A stretch of 64,000 nt of DNA from NCBI GenBank assembly GCA_019096195.1, contig JAGTXK010000136.1:186001-250000 (forward strand). Direction: 5' to 3'. This DNA comes from Boletus sp. NGJ. Lineage: Eukaryota > Basidiomycota > Agaricomycetes > Boletales > Boletaceae. The position numbers and the translations under genes were made by a program. This document shows, piece after piece, positions 23,757-37,500 of this stretch. The notes beneath the pieces were generated by a model that worked only from the letters and a program-made list of their open reading frames with translations, searched no databases and had not been told where the DNA came from. The first letter of the stretch is position 1; each line of letters begins with the position of its first letter.

Positions 23757-24673
23757 CAATTATTTTTTTAATCCCCTCAGTACAGGCCAATCCTATACTA
23801 TCTGTGCCATTGCAAATAGATGATTCAGATATATAATCTGAATCTACAGTATGCTGCTTGAAGCTGAGCTTGGCTTGCTCATGTTTACCCTAATGAGCAG
23901 TTGCCATACTCCAACAATCCTCAATGCTTCACAATGTACTATGGCTGTATAAGAAAGCTCCTCAATGTCAAGGTCCAACTCAAGTATATGACTCATTTAT
24001 CATTATTTGACATTGACATTCCATGTAACAACTTGCCCACCACAGCAGTTCCACTATGGTGTTCAATGGAATCAAGGATGAAAATCCAAGGTACAACAGG
24101 TCTTCACATGCTCACCCAAGTTTAATTTCAACTGTCCAAGGTAGCATGAGGGTGATCAGCTACACTCAGGTAGCTTCAATACAAAGTGACAACACAACTA
24201 CTGCTTGGCTTTGTTTGGCATCAGCCACATCAGGTAATTGAGGCAACACATCACTCATGTGAACATGATCAGCACAAAAGTCATGCTAAAGGAGTACTTG
24301 TACTTGAGCCTCTAAATACAATATAATACACCAAACTAGTGAATGAAAACAAGAAGTTGGATCATAGAAAATAATGTTTGACTAGACTTGCTTCAAGTTT
24401 CTGTACCAAGAGCTATTCAATGGCATTCATTTTTTCTGGTGATTGGGAGCAAGATTGGCGATCAGCAGGCTGGCATAAGTTTCTGAAAGGTTCCTTGTTA
24501 TCAGTACTCATATTAATTTTTGTCTGTGGCCAACCTTTTCAAGACCAGGCTGCCTTTGGATACATCAGCAGCACCACTCTTTTCCTCTGCATGTGCCACT
24601 GGACAGAGGAATTGAGGGGAGTGACTCCAGTAGGGTCAACACAGAGAGAAGAGAAGAATGTGGTGTGCTCACC
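23757..24673. repeat. CpG-depleted repeat relic, family unknown
   Basis: About 915 bases contain a single CG dinucleotide (near 24457), whereas DNA on both sides is CpG-rich. The stretch is also AT-richer and rich in CA/TG. This is the footprint of cytosine methylation followed by decay, or of a RIP-like process, which in fungi targets repeats. No open frame or terminal repeat is recognisable. A palindrome (GATTCAGAT/ATCTGAATC) sits near 23822-23845. Confidence 0.6.
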
Positions 24674-25170
24674 TCGTCATAGTCGAATTCGGGAGGCAGC
24701 ATGCTCCCTATTTGGGGAGAACTTGATTCCCCAATTATAATGAGTCCAGAGAGATGTCGACTGTACACAGCAAATATGTGCCTTCAACGTCAATGTGCAT
24801 ATACTTGACCGCCCATGGTATTCCCTCACACGAATGCGACCGCCCACCGTATTAGAACGGTCGGCAGCGGTGTCAAGCACTATCGTTGGGTCTTATGAAG
24901 TGTCAGCATTGTGCGATCGCTCCTGCGAACTGCTACGCACTGGTCTTTGTCGACGACATGGTACACAGTCGTCGGTTTCTAAGAGGGAGGAAGAAAAAAA
25001 GAACGCACTCAAACTGTCTCACAGTTATTCTTGGTAACACCGACCCGATCAGTATATGCAGCACGTGGCAAAAATTAGGTTGATTATCTCGACACTGCGT
25101 CGAGTCACTCGTTCATAGCTGTGTGCTCAGACACACCTTTCCCTCCTACCACCACCACCTCTGATCCAGG

Positions 25171-26750
25171 ATGACACCGGAAGAACAAGTAGCGAGAAAG
25201 TACAACTTGATCACTCGCCGACTTCAAGAAGTTCTTGGGGGCGATATCATCAAGGGTATTCTTGCCGAGGGCAGATCGCCCAAAGCCTACTGGGGTACGC
25301 ACGTCGTTTCCTACCCTCGATCGAAGAAGCTGACTCGCTTGGCCCACGACAGGAACCACTCCAACCGGACGCCGTATGTACCCCGTCGCCTCGAACATTG
25401 CCAAGGACTCATCATCCCCTTGCAGCACACATCGGATACTTTGTTCCGTTGACCAAGATCGCAGATTTTCTTAGGGCTGGCGTAGAGGTCAAGATTCTCC
25501 TCGCTGGTACGCCCACCCTATTTAATTGCAAGCAAACCTAATCCCTAACCACACACACCATTCCCAGACGTCCACGCATTCCTCGATAACCTAAAGGCAC
25601 CTCTGGACCTCGTCGCCCACAGAACGAAATACTATGAATTCATCCTACGAGCCGTCTTCACCTCGCTCGGCATACCCACGTCGAAACTGACGTTCGTACA
25701 AGGTTCCGACTACCAGCTCTCTCGAGATTACAACCTGGACAATTACAAGCTCTGCACGATCGTGACGGAACACGACGCCAAGAAGGCGGGATCAGAGGTC
25801 GTGAAACAGGTCGAGAGCCCGCTGTTGAGCGGACTGATCTACCCCGGGTTACAGGCACTCGACGAGCAGTACCTCGGCGTCGATTTTCAATTTGGAGGGG
25901 CAGACCAGGTACGTTTCGGGATCGTCGTCTGGTTTTAGGATCTAAATTCTTTTTTTATTTATATAAACAGCGTAAGATTTTCACCTACGCAGAACTGTAC
26001 TTGCCGAGACTGGGTTATGCCAAGCGGGCTCATTTGATGAATACGATGGTCCCTGGTTTGATGGGTGGCAAGATGTCGTCTTCGGACCCAGACTCAAAGA
26101 TAGACTTTTTGGACACGCCAGAAGCTGTGAAGAAAAAGATCAAAAAGGCGTTTTGCGAGGAAGGGAACGTGGCGGAGAACGGGTTGCTTGCGTTCACCAA
26201 GGCCGTGCTGATACCCATAAGCGAAATACGCTTGGAGCGATCACGGGGTGATACGGGCGAGGATGAGGACGAGGGCAAGGGGTCGACGGGTTCTCAAAAG
26301 CCGTTTGTGACGGACGATGCGCCAGAAGGGACAGTGTTTACGATCACGCGAGAAAAGGGCGGTGGACCGAGCCATTACAAAACCTACAGGGAGCTGGAGG
26401 ACGACTTCGCGGCAAGGAATATACATCCTGGTGATCTCAAGGCGAGCGTACGAGATGCAATCATTAGTTTGCTGGAGCCTATACGGGCGGCGTTCCTGGC
26501 AAACGAAGAATGGCAGAAGATCGAGCAGCTCGCGTACCCAGATCCAAACGCAAAGAAAGAGCCGAAGAAGAAGAAGGCAAGTATCGGTTTTATAGTTGGA
26601 TCGTGTGGCGTAGGCTTACATTACACCCAGGAGAAGGTGTACCACCCTCCGCCAGCAGGAAAAGGCAAAAACGCCAAAGCCGTCGATGGTGTTGTGAATG
26701 ACAAAGCACCACCATCGGAACCACCTACTGATCGGCCCAATGGAGAGTGA
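25171..26750 (+). CDS. TYS1: Cytosolic tyrosyl-tRNA synthetase
   Basis: Class Ic aminoacyl-tRNA synthetase that charges tRNA-Tyr. Six exons (25171-25294, 25353-25373, 25426-25506, 25568-25908, 25971-26576, 26631-26750) give 430 residues. The second exon is only 21 bases but encodes the start of the HIGH-type motif, read as TTPTGRPHIGYF across both junctions. The KMSKS motif appears as KMSSSDP. Eukaryotic/archaeal-type signatures include [14 protein letters not shown] and an acidic insertion ([10 protein letters not shown]). The lysine-rich tail (KKEPKKKK) suits tRNA binding. The last intron (26577-26630) uses a GC donor and is a multiple of three, so it could be mistaken for coding sequence. 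Confidence 0.93.
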
Positions 26751-26836
26751 GACGATCTGATTTCTTATACATAGATAGCAGGTGTAACACTGTCGCCTTT
26801 GAGGTGTAATTCAGTCTGGCGGTGGGTTAATGAGAC

Positions 26837-26844
26837 TCACGTGA
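26837..26844. promoter_or_regulatory. TCACGTGA E-box upstream of the 473-residue protein gene
   Basis: Perfect palindrome 124 bases before the ATG at 26968. One of several such sites in the window. Confidence 0.4.
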
Positions 26845-26967
26845 CCGAATCAACGCATGCTATCGACGCGTTGGTGGACCCATAACACGCCACCCACAAC
26901 TCCATCACGTTGCAGCCACCGAGTTCCAGAGAACGTTGCCACTTTCTTCGTGTACCACCAGGATCTA

Positions 26968-28664
26968 ATGTATCCAGAGTCTGATTTTTACCAGATATTC
27001 GGCTACAGAGCCCACTCAAACGGATGGTAAGTCTCACTGGAACCGAGTGGCCCCTTCATTCGCGATACTACTGGCTAGAACCCAGGTTCGAGAAGTTTGA
27101 CGAAAAACCCACGATTAAAGCGATAGCTTCTACAACATCCAAGCTTTTCCGACCAGGGGGTCAGGACTCGCCAGTTGAGCTCGTCTTGGGTATACTCGTG
27201 CACCAATTGCTCATGCATTACGATCTGATGTATCATATGCCAGGAATTCTCCCTTCTGGTGCTTCTTATCTGTTGATGACGAACGAGCAGATGCTCGAGT
27301 TCACACACAAGCACCGCCTCAAAATCCCAAGGGAACCATGGAGAGCGACCCAGTTTCTCTCGCTCTCGCCCATCTACTTTAATTCGTACAACGAGCTATC
27401 GGACAAATTCGCGACGTACAAGCAACGTCCGCGAAATAAGAACAGACGTGGATTCGAAGAACCACAGGACAACAGTCAGGCGAATCGGGGGTATGTCCAG
27501 ACGGGATCGGATGTCGTCCATTACAGGGCGTACTTTGAACATCAAAGGTAGGTGCGATGAGTCCCTGCTTGCCGTCAGCCCGCTGACGTAACTGTACAGG
27601 ACGCTGTACAGACTTCTCGCCAGGGATCTCGAGCCAGGCAAGGTCGGACTGGCTTCGCCACCGTGGCTGAGTTGCGTACGCGTCGTGTCGCTCGTACTCG
27701 GAGAATGGATTGTCGACAACCGGCGCAGAGATGAACGCCTGAAGGACCCTCGGCTGGTCGACGTTGGCTGGACGGACGCCTTGTTCCCGTCTTTTTTTAA
27801 ACAACTCACAGGTTCGACGGTCCATGTCAAGGTGAACCTGAAGATGATCAATCCTGGCTCCAGGGTAACGTGTACTGCTGAATATCACGCGCACTCACCT
27901 TGATCTTGACTTTATAGGATCCCTACTTTTCCGAGGTCATCGAGGACGATCAAGCGGGGTTCTACTCCCGCTTGCGAAACCTGCTCAGCCACGACGCAAA
28001 CAAGAGCGGGATCCCTTTGATAGTGCTCGTGCACGACGAAGAAATGGCACGCGGAGTTCTTTCACGTGCAGGCATCGATGTCGACTCGTGGTCCTCTGGG
28101 CTCTCAAGGCTACTGCCACTTGCTCCCGTCAAGGTGCGTTATTATGTCATCCCAGACGAATCCGTGGGACGTCTCGTCTAATCGATATGCAGAAACGACA
28201 TAGGTTAGAGGAGGTTACACCCAATCCTGCCATCCTCCCAGAACCCAGTATCGTCGACACGCAAAAGCTTGTCAAAGCCCTGATGGAGACCAGTCCAGGG
28301 CATACCGTCCCTCACAGCGCCAAGGTGTTGCACATGCAAACGGAAGCCAAGCCGTGCGCCGGCGACGACAGCCTGTAAGTTGCCACGTCATCACGTCGAT
28401 CGACGTTCGTCATCTCCGTCGCACAGTTTGCAGTTACGGATGTGGACCTCGATGGCGCAAGGTCTTGCCATCGACGAGCAGCACAAGCAGCGGTCATCTC
28501 ACCAGCCTGATTGTGCACAGGTGCTTGCACCTCCCCAACAGCAGGCAAATGTAGACGTGCACCCGAACGAAACCGACCCCAACGATATTGACCCGAACGA
28601 CATGCCACCTGGGCCTCGACCCACCATCGCAGACGATTTTTCCGACGACGACGACGATTGGTGA
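26968..28664 (+). CDS. Uncharacterised protein, weak likeness to Gfd2/YDR514C-type fold
   Basis: Six exons (26968-27026, 27086-27547, 27600-27864, 27918-28133, 28193-28374, 28427-28664) give 473 residues in one frame. The start ATG gives MYPESDFYQIFGY and the phase needed at the first intron. A central segment with VVSLVLGEWIVDN, LVDVGWTDALFPS, a His-containing strand (VHVKVNLKM) and PLIVLVHDEEMARGVLSRAGID recalls the order of the Gfd2/YDR514C ribonuclease-H-like domain, but catalytic acids are not clear. That likeness is a weak inference. The C-terminus is Gln-rich, then highly acidic (DDFSDDDDDW). It lies between TyrRS and beta-tubulin and has an E-box upstream. Confidence 0.6.
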
Positions 28665-29318
28665 CAATACCAGTGTACGCGTGACGATGCAAGATAATCT
28701 AGAGGCTAGTTTTGTCGATTTGCTATGACTTTTTGTTCGAGACATGTGTCACTGTCAGAATGAACATCCCTGTCGCTGACTCAGACTCATCCAGACGATT
28801 TTCAAATGTCGATGAAATTGTGACAGTCGGTGTAAAGAAAAATGTACACTCTGATTTTTTTTTCAAATCTATGCCTAGCGCTAGATATACGAACAGGAAC
28901 CCGCGCTGGCAAAGAGACGATTGATTTTGCACCAGAAAGCCACTTCAGGAGCTGCAATGAAAGGGTTGCTGCGCCTGTACACGTTGGTGCTGCAGAATCG
29001 ATTACTCGGGCGTACTCAGAGATGAAACATCAAAAGGATGGTATGGTAGAGTCGAACGAACATCATTTGATGCAAGATCAACTTTCTTTTGAGCGTGTGG
29101 CAGGATGTTTGTCTCAGTTATGTCTTGATTGGTTGGTCCCCATCAAGAATTGAGGACAGAAAAGAATCTCCTTATGCTGACTAACGTAACAATGGCGTGA
29201 AATTAAAAGAAAAAAAGGGCATCAAACAGAGACCAATAGCGGAATACCTAAGTTTTCGTCGTAAAAAGAACAGGGAAACAAGGAGAAAGCAATCATCGGT
29301 TGCTGGGTGTTTTAACGT
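28665..29318. other. Intergenic between convergent genes
   Basis: 3' flanks of the 473-residue protein gene and beta-tubulin. No supported gene. Confidence 0.5.
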
Positions 29319-31127
<1,809 letters not shown>

Positions 31128-31726
31128 GCTAAAAAGATAGCGATCAGATTGGATTGAACATTGGAAAATGATTCGATGTTTTAACACCGAGCGAGAGGAT
31201 TAAAAGTTGCGCGCAACACGCATAAGACACGGCGTGGACGCGACGAGGAGGTGAAGAGACACGTACATTGGGGATTTGGGGAGAGGAAGTCGTTAAAGGA
31301 TGGCGTTGGGACACGAAAGGATGGTGTGGTCAAAAACGAGAGCGTGCAGCCGGGTCAAGGGTGTACGCTTATTTTTCAAGCGGCGACAAATCTAGTGGCT
31401 GTGCTTAATTTTCCCACCACCGAACACGAGTTTCCCTGCCGTGTTTACGATAGAGACGTGGATACAATGCCCAATTTTTACATGATACGCATCGGCTCGT
31501 CATTATCGTGCATGGGTCCACACGTCTGATACCTTTGATACATAGCTTGGCCTTGTGGTGACCGTGAGGCACCCTGTGCATTCCTGTGCTTCATGTCAGT
31601 TTGGCCCATCAGTCCTTAAATGACCACCCCGAGACATTGACACGATGTACCTAATACCAATAACTTTTACGAGAAGGCCGAGTGTTACTGGTGTCGACCC
31701 TTTCTGTGGGTTTGTCTTCGTCAACC
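31128..31726. other. Divergent promoter region of beta-tubulin and DUF3433 gene
   Basis: The two genes are transcribed away from each other from this 600-base space. No gene seen. Confidence 0.4.
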
Positions 31727-34257
31727 ATGAGCGCCGACAAAACTGAGAGCTCGAGTCGGCCGGCATTTGGCACTTCCCCACTAAGTTCGCCCAGATTTCA
31801 ACCTTCTGTGCACCAGATACCCTCTCCAGGGAATGAGAACCAGCGATCACCACGATATGTGCGTGGCATCGCTATGGCTCACTTCTTTCTTGACGGTTGT
31901 CCATAGGAACCATTCATACTCAAATTCTGGTTTGTCGGTGGGGTCGCTCTATCTATGATATTTCTTGGCATTGCGTTGCAGGTTGCATTATATATATCAG
32001 ACACGCGGAACGGTATGTACATGAGCTGCAATGCAGAACTACTATGGATGTGTAATGGCTACAGGTTTTGCTGTTCCTTCTAAAAACGTTTTCAGCTTCG
32101 TATCCACTCAATTTTTGACGGTGAGTACAATAATTTAATCTGTCATTCCGGTGATTGATAACAGTGATCGTAGTCTTTTTTCCCCACACTCTTCATCGTA
32201 CCCCTTGCGTATTTTTGGTCGGTAGTTGATTGGATGCTACGATGGTATCAGGTACGTGGGTATGTGATGGTTTGCGATGGATCACAATAGCCTTCATTAG
32301 CCATATGTGACGCTGTCTGAGGGGAAAGCATCCGCCCCACGCAGTATACTCCTAGACTATGTGAGCCATCTTCAGTCCTTGTCTTTAGATGTCTGCTAAA
32401 CAAGCAAATTAGATTGCTCTGAAGTACCATCCTCATTTTTATGTGGTTTAGCATGCTGACGTGCTTCACAGCCGACTGGCCGTCCTTTACAATTCGCTGA
32501 CTCATAGACATTACTTGATCTACGTTTCGACACTTATAGGACTCTCTGCCACATTGTTACAACCTCTGGCCGGCTCACTCTTGCAAGTGCGAGACGTTCC
32601 TCAGACATCTGGTTCGCCTCTGCGCGCTACACGTAAAGATTCGCTCGTTGATGTGATATGTAGATGCTACTGCTCTCGTCACGAGGACCGTTTCCCTCTC
32701 TCCTGCCATAGATGACCTGGACGCTTTCTTCGCCTCCACAGGAGTGAGTTATTTATTGCTTCTCAAAATACAATATCAATATCTCGAGTTAATCCGAAAT
32801 TAGTTTGCCCTCGCATCAGGTAAGTATATCTCGGTGATGAAGGGAGCGTTTTCTCATTCCCACAGTCTACGACAACCTGGTAGATCCACCTTTTGTCAAC
32901 GGGGTCTGGACTGCAGCCCAATTCCAGGTAAGACGATTTCTACCTTGCATACCTGATGCTTCTGGATCGTGTCTTCGCTAGGCTCCACCGGGTTCCTACC
33001 TCAACGGTACTCTTGCGATAAACACCACTGCCATCCAGACAAAGGTTAACTGTGTTAGCCCTGCCTCACTTAACGTGACGAGTGCGAATGGAAGCTACGT
33101 TGCATCAGCCACATTCCCTGGCGGGTGCTCTGCAAGCAACGCGTTTAATCCTGGTAACGGAACCGAGCAATACAATGTTATCAACGCTAGCAGTTGCGCT
33201 TCGCCGGGTCTAGACATTGTGTTTCAACCCGTCGTGTTCTGGTTCTACCTCAACACCAGCAGTCCCCAAGTGGCGAGCGTGTATTGTAACCCGACAATGA
33301 ACGTGTTCACAGTCGGGACGTCAATGGATCTTAGCAACAGTTCGCTCGGCCCTTGTACGATATTAGAACCAGAAGAAGGCACCAATAATGTTACTGGAAG
33401 CCCTCAGAACGGACGCCCGTACAACGGGTATGCACCTACCATGCTTGGCTTATTCAAAGCAATGTCTGATATCTTGCAGCGTTGTATTCAACCAAAGCGT
33501 GAATTTCAATATTTTCTCAAGAGCGCAAGCCATTAATTTCGGCATTCCTGATGCAATCTACCGCTACGCAACGAAGCAACCCGGAGGACCGTTATCCGTT
33601 TTTCAAAATGAATACGGTTTCCTCAACGCCACTAAGGCCATCTATGCGAGTATATTGACATGCGTGACGCAATATTCTCTTCTAATGTGTCCGCAGACCC
33701 AGCATCTCGCCGTCTCTGCCGAGGTCAATTACTTCCTCGCGAGCAACACGACGGTTCCCGCACAACTCACGTCTCAAATCCCACGTCTATTTGTAGAGTG
33801 AGGATTCTAGTGTCCAATCGCCGAGCTCGTCAGTCTGATCATTGTCGACAGAGCACTTCCAGCCTACGTCCTTTCCGCTTTGGTGATCATTATCGGGATT
33901 GTCGGATTTGTGGTACACTACTTGCACAGGCGAGCACGTCGCAAGCTATGGCTGACGAGTCCTCCTGGTTCTATCGCTGCCATCGTGTCTTTGACGTCAC
34001 GATCTGGTTTTGGTGCACTCTTGCTACCATACGACGACGAAGGACAGATGCAGCATAGGCTAGCTGGTCTGACATTCGGCTTAGATCCGCGGACCGGTGC
34101 GATCATCGCCGAGGAAGATTTCGGCGCGGCCGAGTGTGCAGATGGAGTGGCATTGTTAGGACGGAGGAGACCGTACAGAAACCCTACCTTCTTGGTTGAT
34201 GGTGATTCGGTGTTGCCGGAAACACCACCACTCAAGGGTTGGGATAACACTCTTTGA
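31727..34257 (+). CDS. DUF3433-type multi-pass membrane protein
   Basis: Fourteen exons give 619 residues: 31727-31858, 31907-32012, 32065-32120, 32174-32251, 32301-32360, 32413-32423, 32472-32611, 32664-32743, 32804-32819, 32866-32927, 32982-33427, 33480-33645, 33697-33797, 33852-34257. Two are microexons of 11 and 16 bases. The N-terminus is Ser/Pro-rich and cytosolic-looking. Membrane segments are EPFILKFWFVGGVALSMIFL, STLIGLSATLLQPLAGSL and VIIIGIVGFVVHYL. A long loop rich in N-glycosylation sequons (NGTLAINTT, NVTSANGS) and cysteines would face outside. The motif WMLRWYQPYVTLSEG is typical of the family. Function is unknown. The intron at 33646-33696 has a GC donor and is a multiple of three. 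Confidence 0.75.
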
Positions 34258-34514
34258 AGGACGATCGTCGTGGACCATTGTAAAGACTGTCTGGCTATTT
34301 ATTGCATGTTCTTTTCCCGTCTCTTGATGTGTTCCCTCAGTGCACATGACTCAAACACGTCGCGAAGTTGGCAAACAAATGTCAACAAATGCTTCCATCC
34401 ACTGACCTGAGCGAGATAACTTTTTTTTCTTCTCTTCTCTCCCCTTCACCAAACACTGCACGTCCTTGGTGAAGGGTAAAGAGAACAAGGACCTCTGATT
34501 AAGTGCCTAGGACT

Positions 34515-37500
34515 ATGGCCAGTCTGCGTCGACCAGCCATATCACGTTCCGTGAGCAAGGCGAATGGCAATCCCGTACAACCCATCTGTTTTGCTCCCGT
34601 CCAAGCTCAGCACACACTCTTTGACGCTGTTCTAGAGTTGTCCGATGGCACTGCCTACCGAGGTATCAGCTTCGGTGCAGAGGACAAGAGTGTAGCTGGC
34701 GAATGCGTCTTTCAGACTGGTTAGGCATTCCACCTCCTTATCTCTAAGCGAGTATCAACTGGACATCTAGGCATGGTTGGGTACACCGAGTCACTTACGG
34801 ATCCGTCATATGAAGGTCAGATCCTCATCCTCACCTATCCTCTCGTCGGCAATTATGGTGTTCCGGAGCGCCACTCTTCTCTTGATCACCTACCGTCAGA
34901 ATTCGAGTCCTCGCGTATTCACATTGCCGCGTTGGTTGTCGGCTCATACTCGGACAACTACAGTCATTTTCTAGCAAGCTCCTCTTTGGGTACTTGGCTA
35001 AAAGAAAACGGCATCCCCGCCATTTATGGTATCGACACACGTGCACTTACCAAAAAGATTCGTGAGAATGGTTCCATGCTGGCAAGGGTTTTGGCGCGCA
35101 GACCAGAGGCTCCTCGCGGCCGCTTGCGCTCGCTCGTACTTGAATCTCAGCCAGTCTCGCGAGCGTCCTCCCCGCCTGGGTGCTTGTCTTGGCGGGAGGA
35201 TTACCTTGACATCCCTTTCCACGATCCCAACCAAGACAACTTGGTCGCTGCTGTATCACTAACATTCCCCCGAATCTTTCAGCCAACTACCAAACCACGG
35301 TTGCATCCTTCGGGGCGTACCCTGCGCATTATCGCCGTCGATGTTGGGATGAAATACAATCAAATCCGGTGTTTTACGAAGCGAGGGGTGGAGGTGAAAG
35401 TGGTCCCTTGGGACCATGATTTCGTTGAAGATGCCGAACCATACGACGGGCTCTTCATTTCGAACGGGCCAGGCGATCCGTCGATGCTCACCGTCACGAT
35501 TGCAGCGTTGTCGCGTGCAATGCAAAAATCAGATAGACCTATATTCGGTATCTGCCTCGGGCATCAGCTACTCGCGCTTGCTGCTGGTGCCAAAACTTCG
35601 AAGATGAAGTATGGTAACCGAGGTCACAACATCCCGTGCACGGATGCACTATCTGGCAGATGCTACATCACGAGTCAAAACCACGGTTTCCAGGTCGATG
35701 CAGATACCCTTCCCACTGGCTGGAAGGAGTTGTTTAAGAACGCTAACGATGGCAGCAATGAAGGCATCTACTGCGAGAGCAAGCCCTTCTTCTCTGTACA
35801 ATTCCATCCGGAGTCTACACCTGGACCCCGTGACACCGAATTTCTCTTCGACGTCTTCATTCAGAGCGTAGAGGAGTGCATCTCCTCCAATTCGCTCGTT
35901 CCGATCTCTCTGCCTGGAGGTCGAAAGGAGGATAATGAAAAGCGCAACCCGCGTTCCAAGGTCCAGAAAGTCCTTATACTAGGCTCGGGTGGTCTGTCTA
36001 TCGGACAGGCCGGCGAATTCGACTACTCCGGATCGCAAGCCATCAAGGCCCTCAAAGAGGAGGGTATATATACAATCCTCGTCAATCCCAACATAGCGAC
36101 CATCGCAACGTCAAAGGGACTAGCTGACAAGGTTTACTTCCTCCCTGTGACCCCCGACTTTGTTCGAAAGATAATCAAGTACGAGAAGCCTGACGGTATC
36201 TACGTCACCTTCGGTGGTCAGACAGCCTTGAATGTTGGTATCAAGCTCAAGGATGAGTTTGGTGCTCTGGGCGTACAGGTACTCGGTACGCCAATCGAGA
36301 CAATCATCGCCACAGAAGACCGTCAATTATTTGCTCGGGCGATGGAAAGCATTGGAGAACGCTGTGCTCAATCCAGCACCGCTACAACGACCGACGAGGC
36401 GATCGCTGCCGCGGGCGAGATTGGGTTCCCAGTAATCGTGCGGGCTGCTTACGCACTCGGGGGTTTAGGGTCGGGTTTCGCCCAAGACGAGGTTCAGTTA
36501 CGCGCATTGTGCAGCAAGGCGTTCGCAACGAGCCCTCAAGTTCTTGTTGAGAGGAGCATGAAAGGCTGGAAAGAGATCGAGTATGAGGTCGTCCGTGACT
36601 GCCGCGATAACTGTATCACAGTCTGTAACATGGAGGTATGTGCCTGTTTGAGTATTTCCTGCCGCTGATTAACCTGCTGAGTAGAACTTTGATCCTCTTG
36701 GCATACATACCGGAGACTCCATCGTTGTTGCTCCGTCGCAGACACTTTCCGACGCTGACTACAACATGCTTCGGACCACCGCAATCAACGTCATTCGACA
36801 TCTAGGAGTGATTGGGGAGTGTAACATACAATACGCTCTCAATCCATTATCGAAGGAGTACTGTATCATCGAAGTTTGTGGTCGGCAATTTGGGGTAGGG
36901 TCTTTTCTCATACATCTTCCAGGTCAATGCCCGTCTCTCAAGGTCCTCTGCACTGGCCTCGAAAGCTACTGGATACCCATTGGCTTTCATTGCCGCAAAG
37001 CTGGGTCTTGGTATCCCTCTCAATGAGATCAAGAACAGCGTGACGAAGGTGACTAGTGCCTGTTTCGAGCCTAGCTTGGACTATGTCGTCGTCAAGATTC
37101 CTCGTTGGGATCTCAAGAAGTTCAGTCGTGTCAGTCATCTGCTGAGCAGTAGCATGAAGAGTGTAGGAGAGGTCATGAGTATCGGAAGGAATTTTGAAGA
37201 GACAATTCAAAAGGCAATTCGTGCGATTGACGATCAGTTCCTTGGCTTTGCGAAGGTGGGTTAACCGCCTGCACTCCCACGTCACACGTCGAATATCTTT
37301 ACAGAACGAATTCGTTGCGGATATCGACGAAGAACTTTTGAATCCCACTGACAAGCGTATCTTTGCCATTGCTTCCGCCTTCCATCTGGGATACAGTGTC
37401 GACAAGATTTGGCAGATGACGAACATCAACAAATGGTTCCTGTCGAAGCTTCTAAACATCCATCATATGGAGATGTGTCTAAGGTGAATGGACCTGTTCT

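Noticed and set aside
33793-33851. Two in-frame stops in the DUF3433 gene (TGA, TAG)
   Set aside because: They lie inside a normal GT-AG intron (33798-33851) that restores the family sequence.
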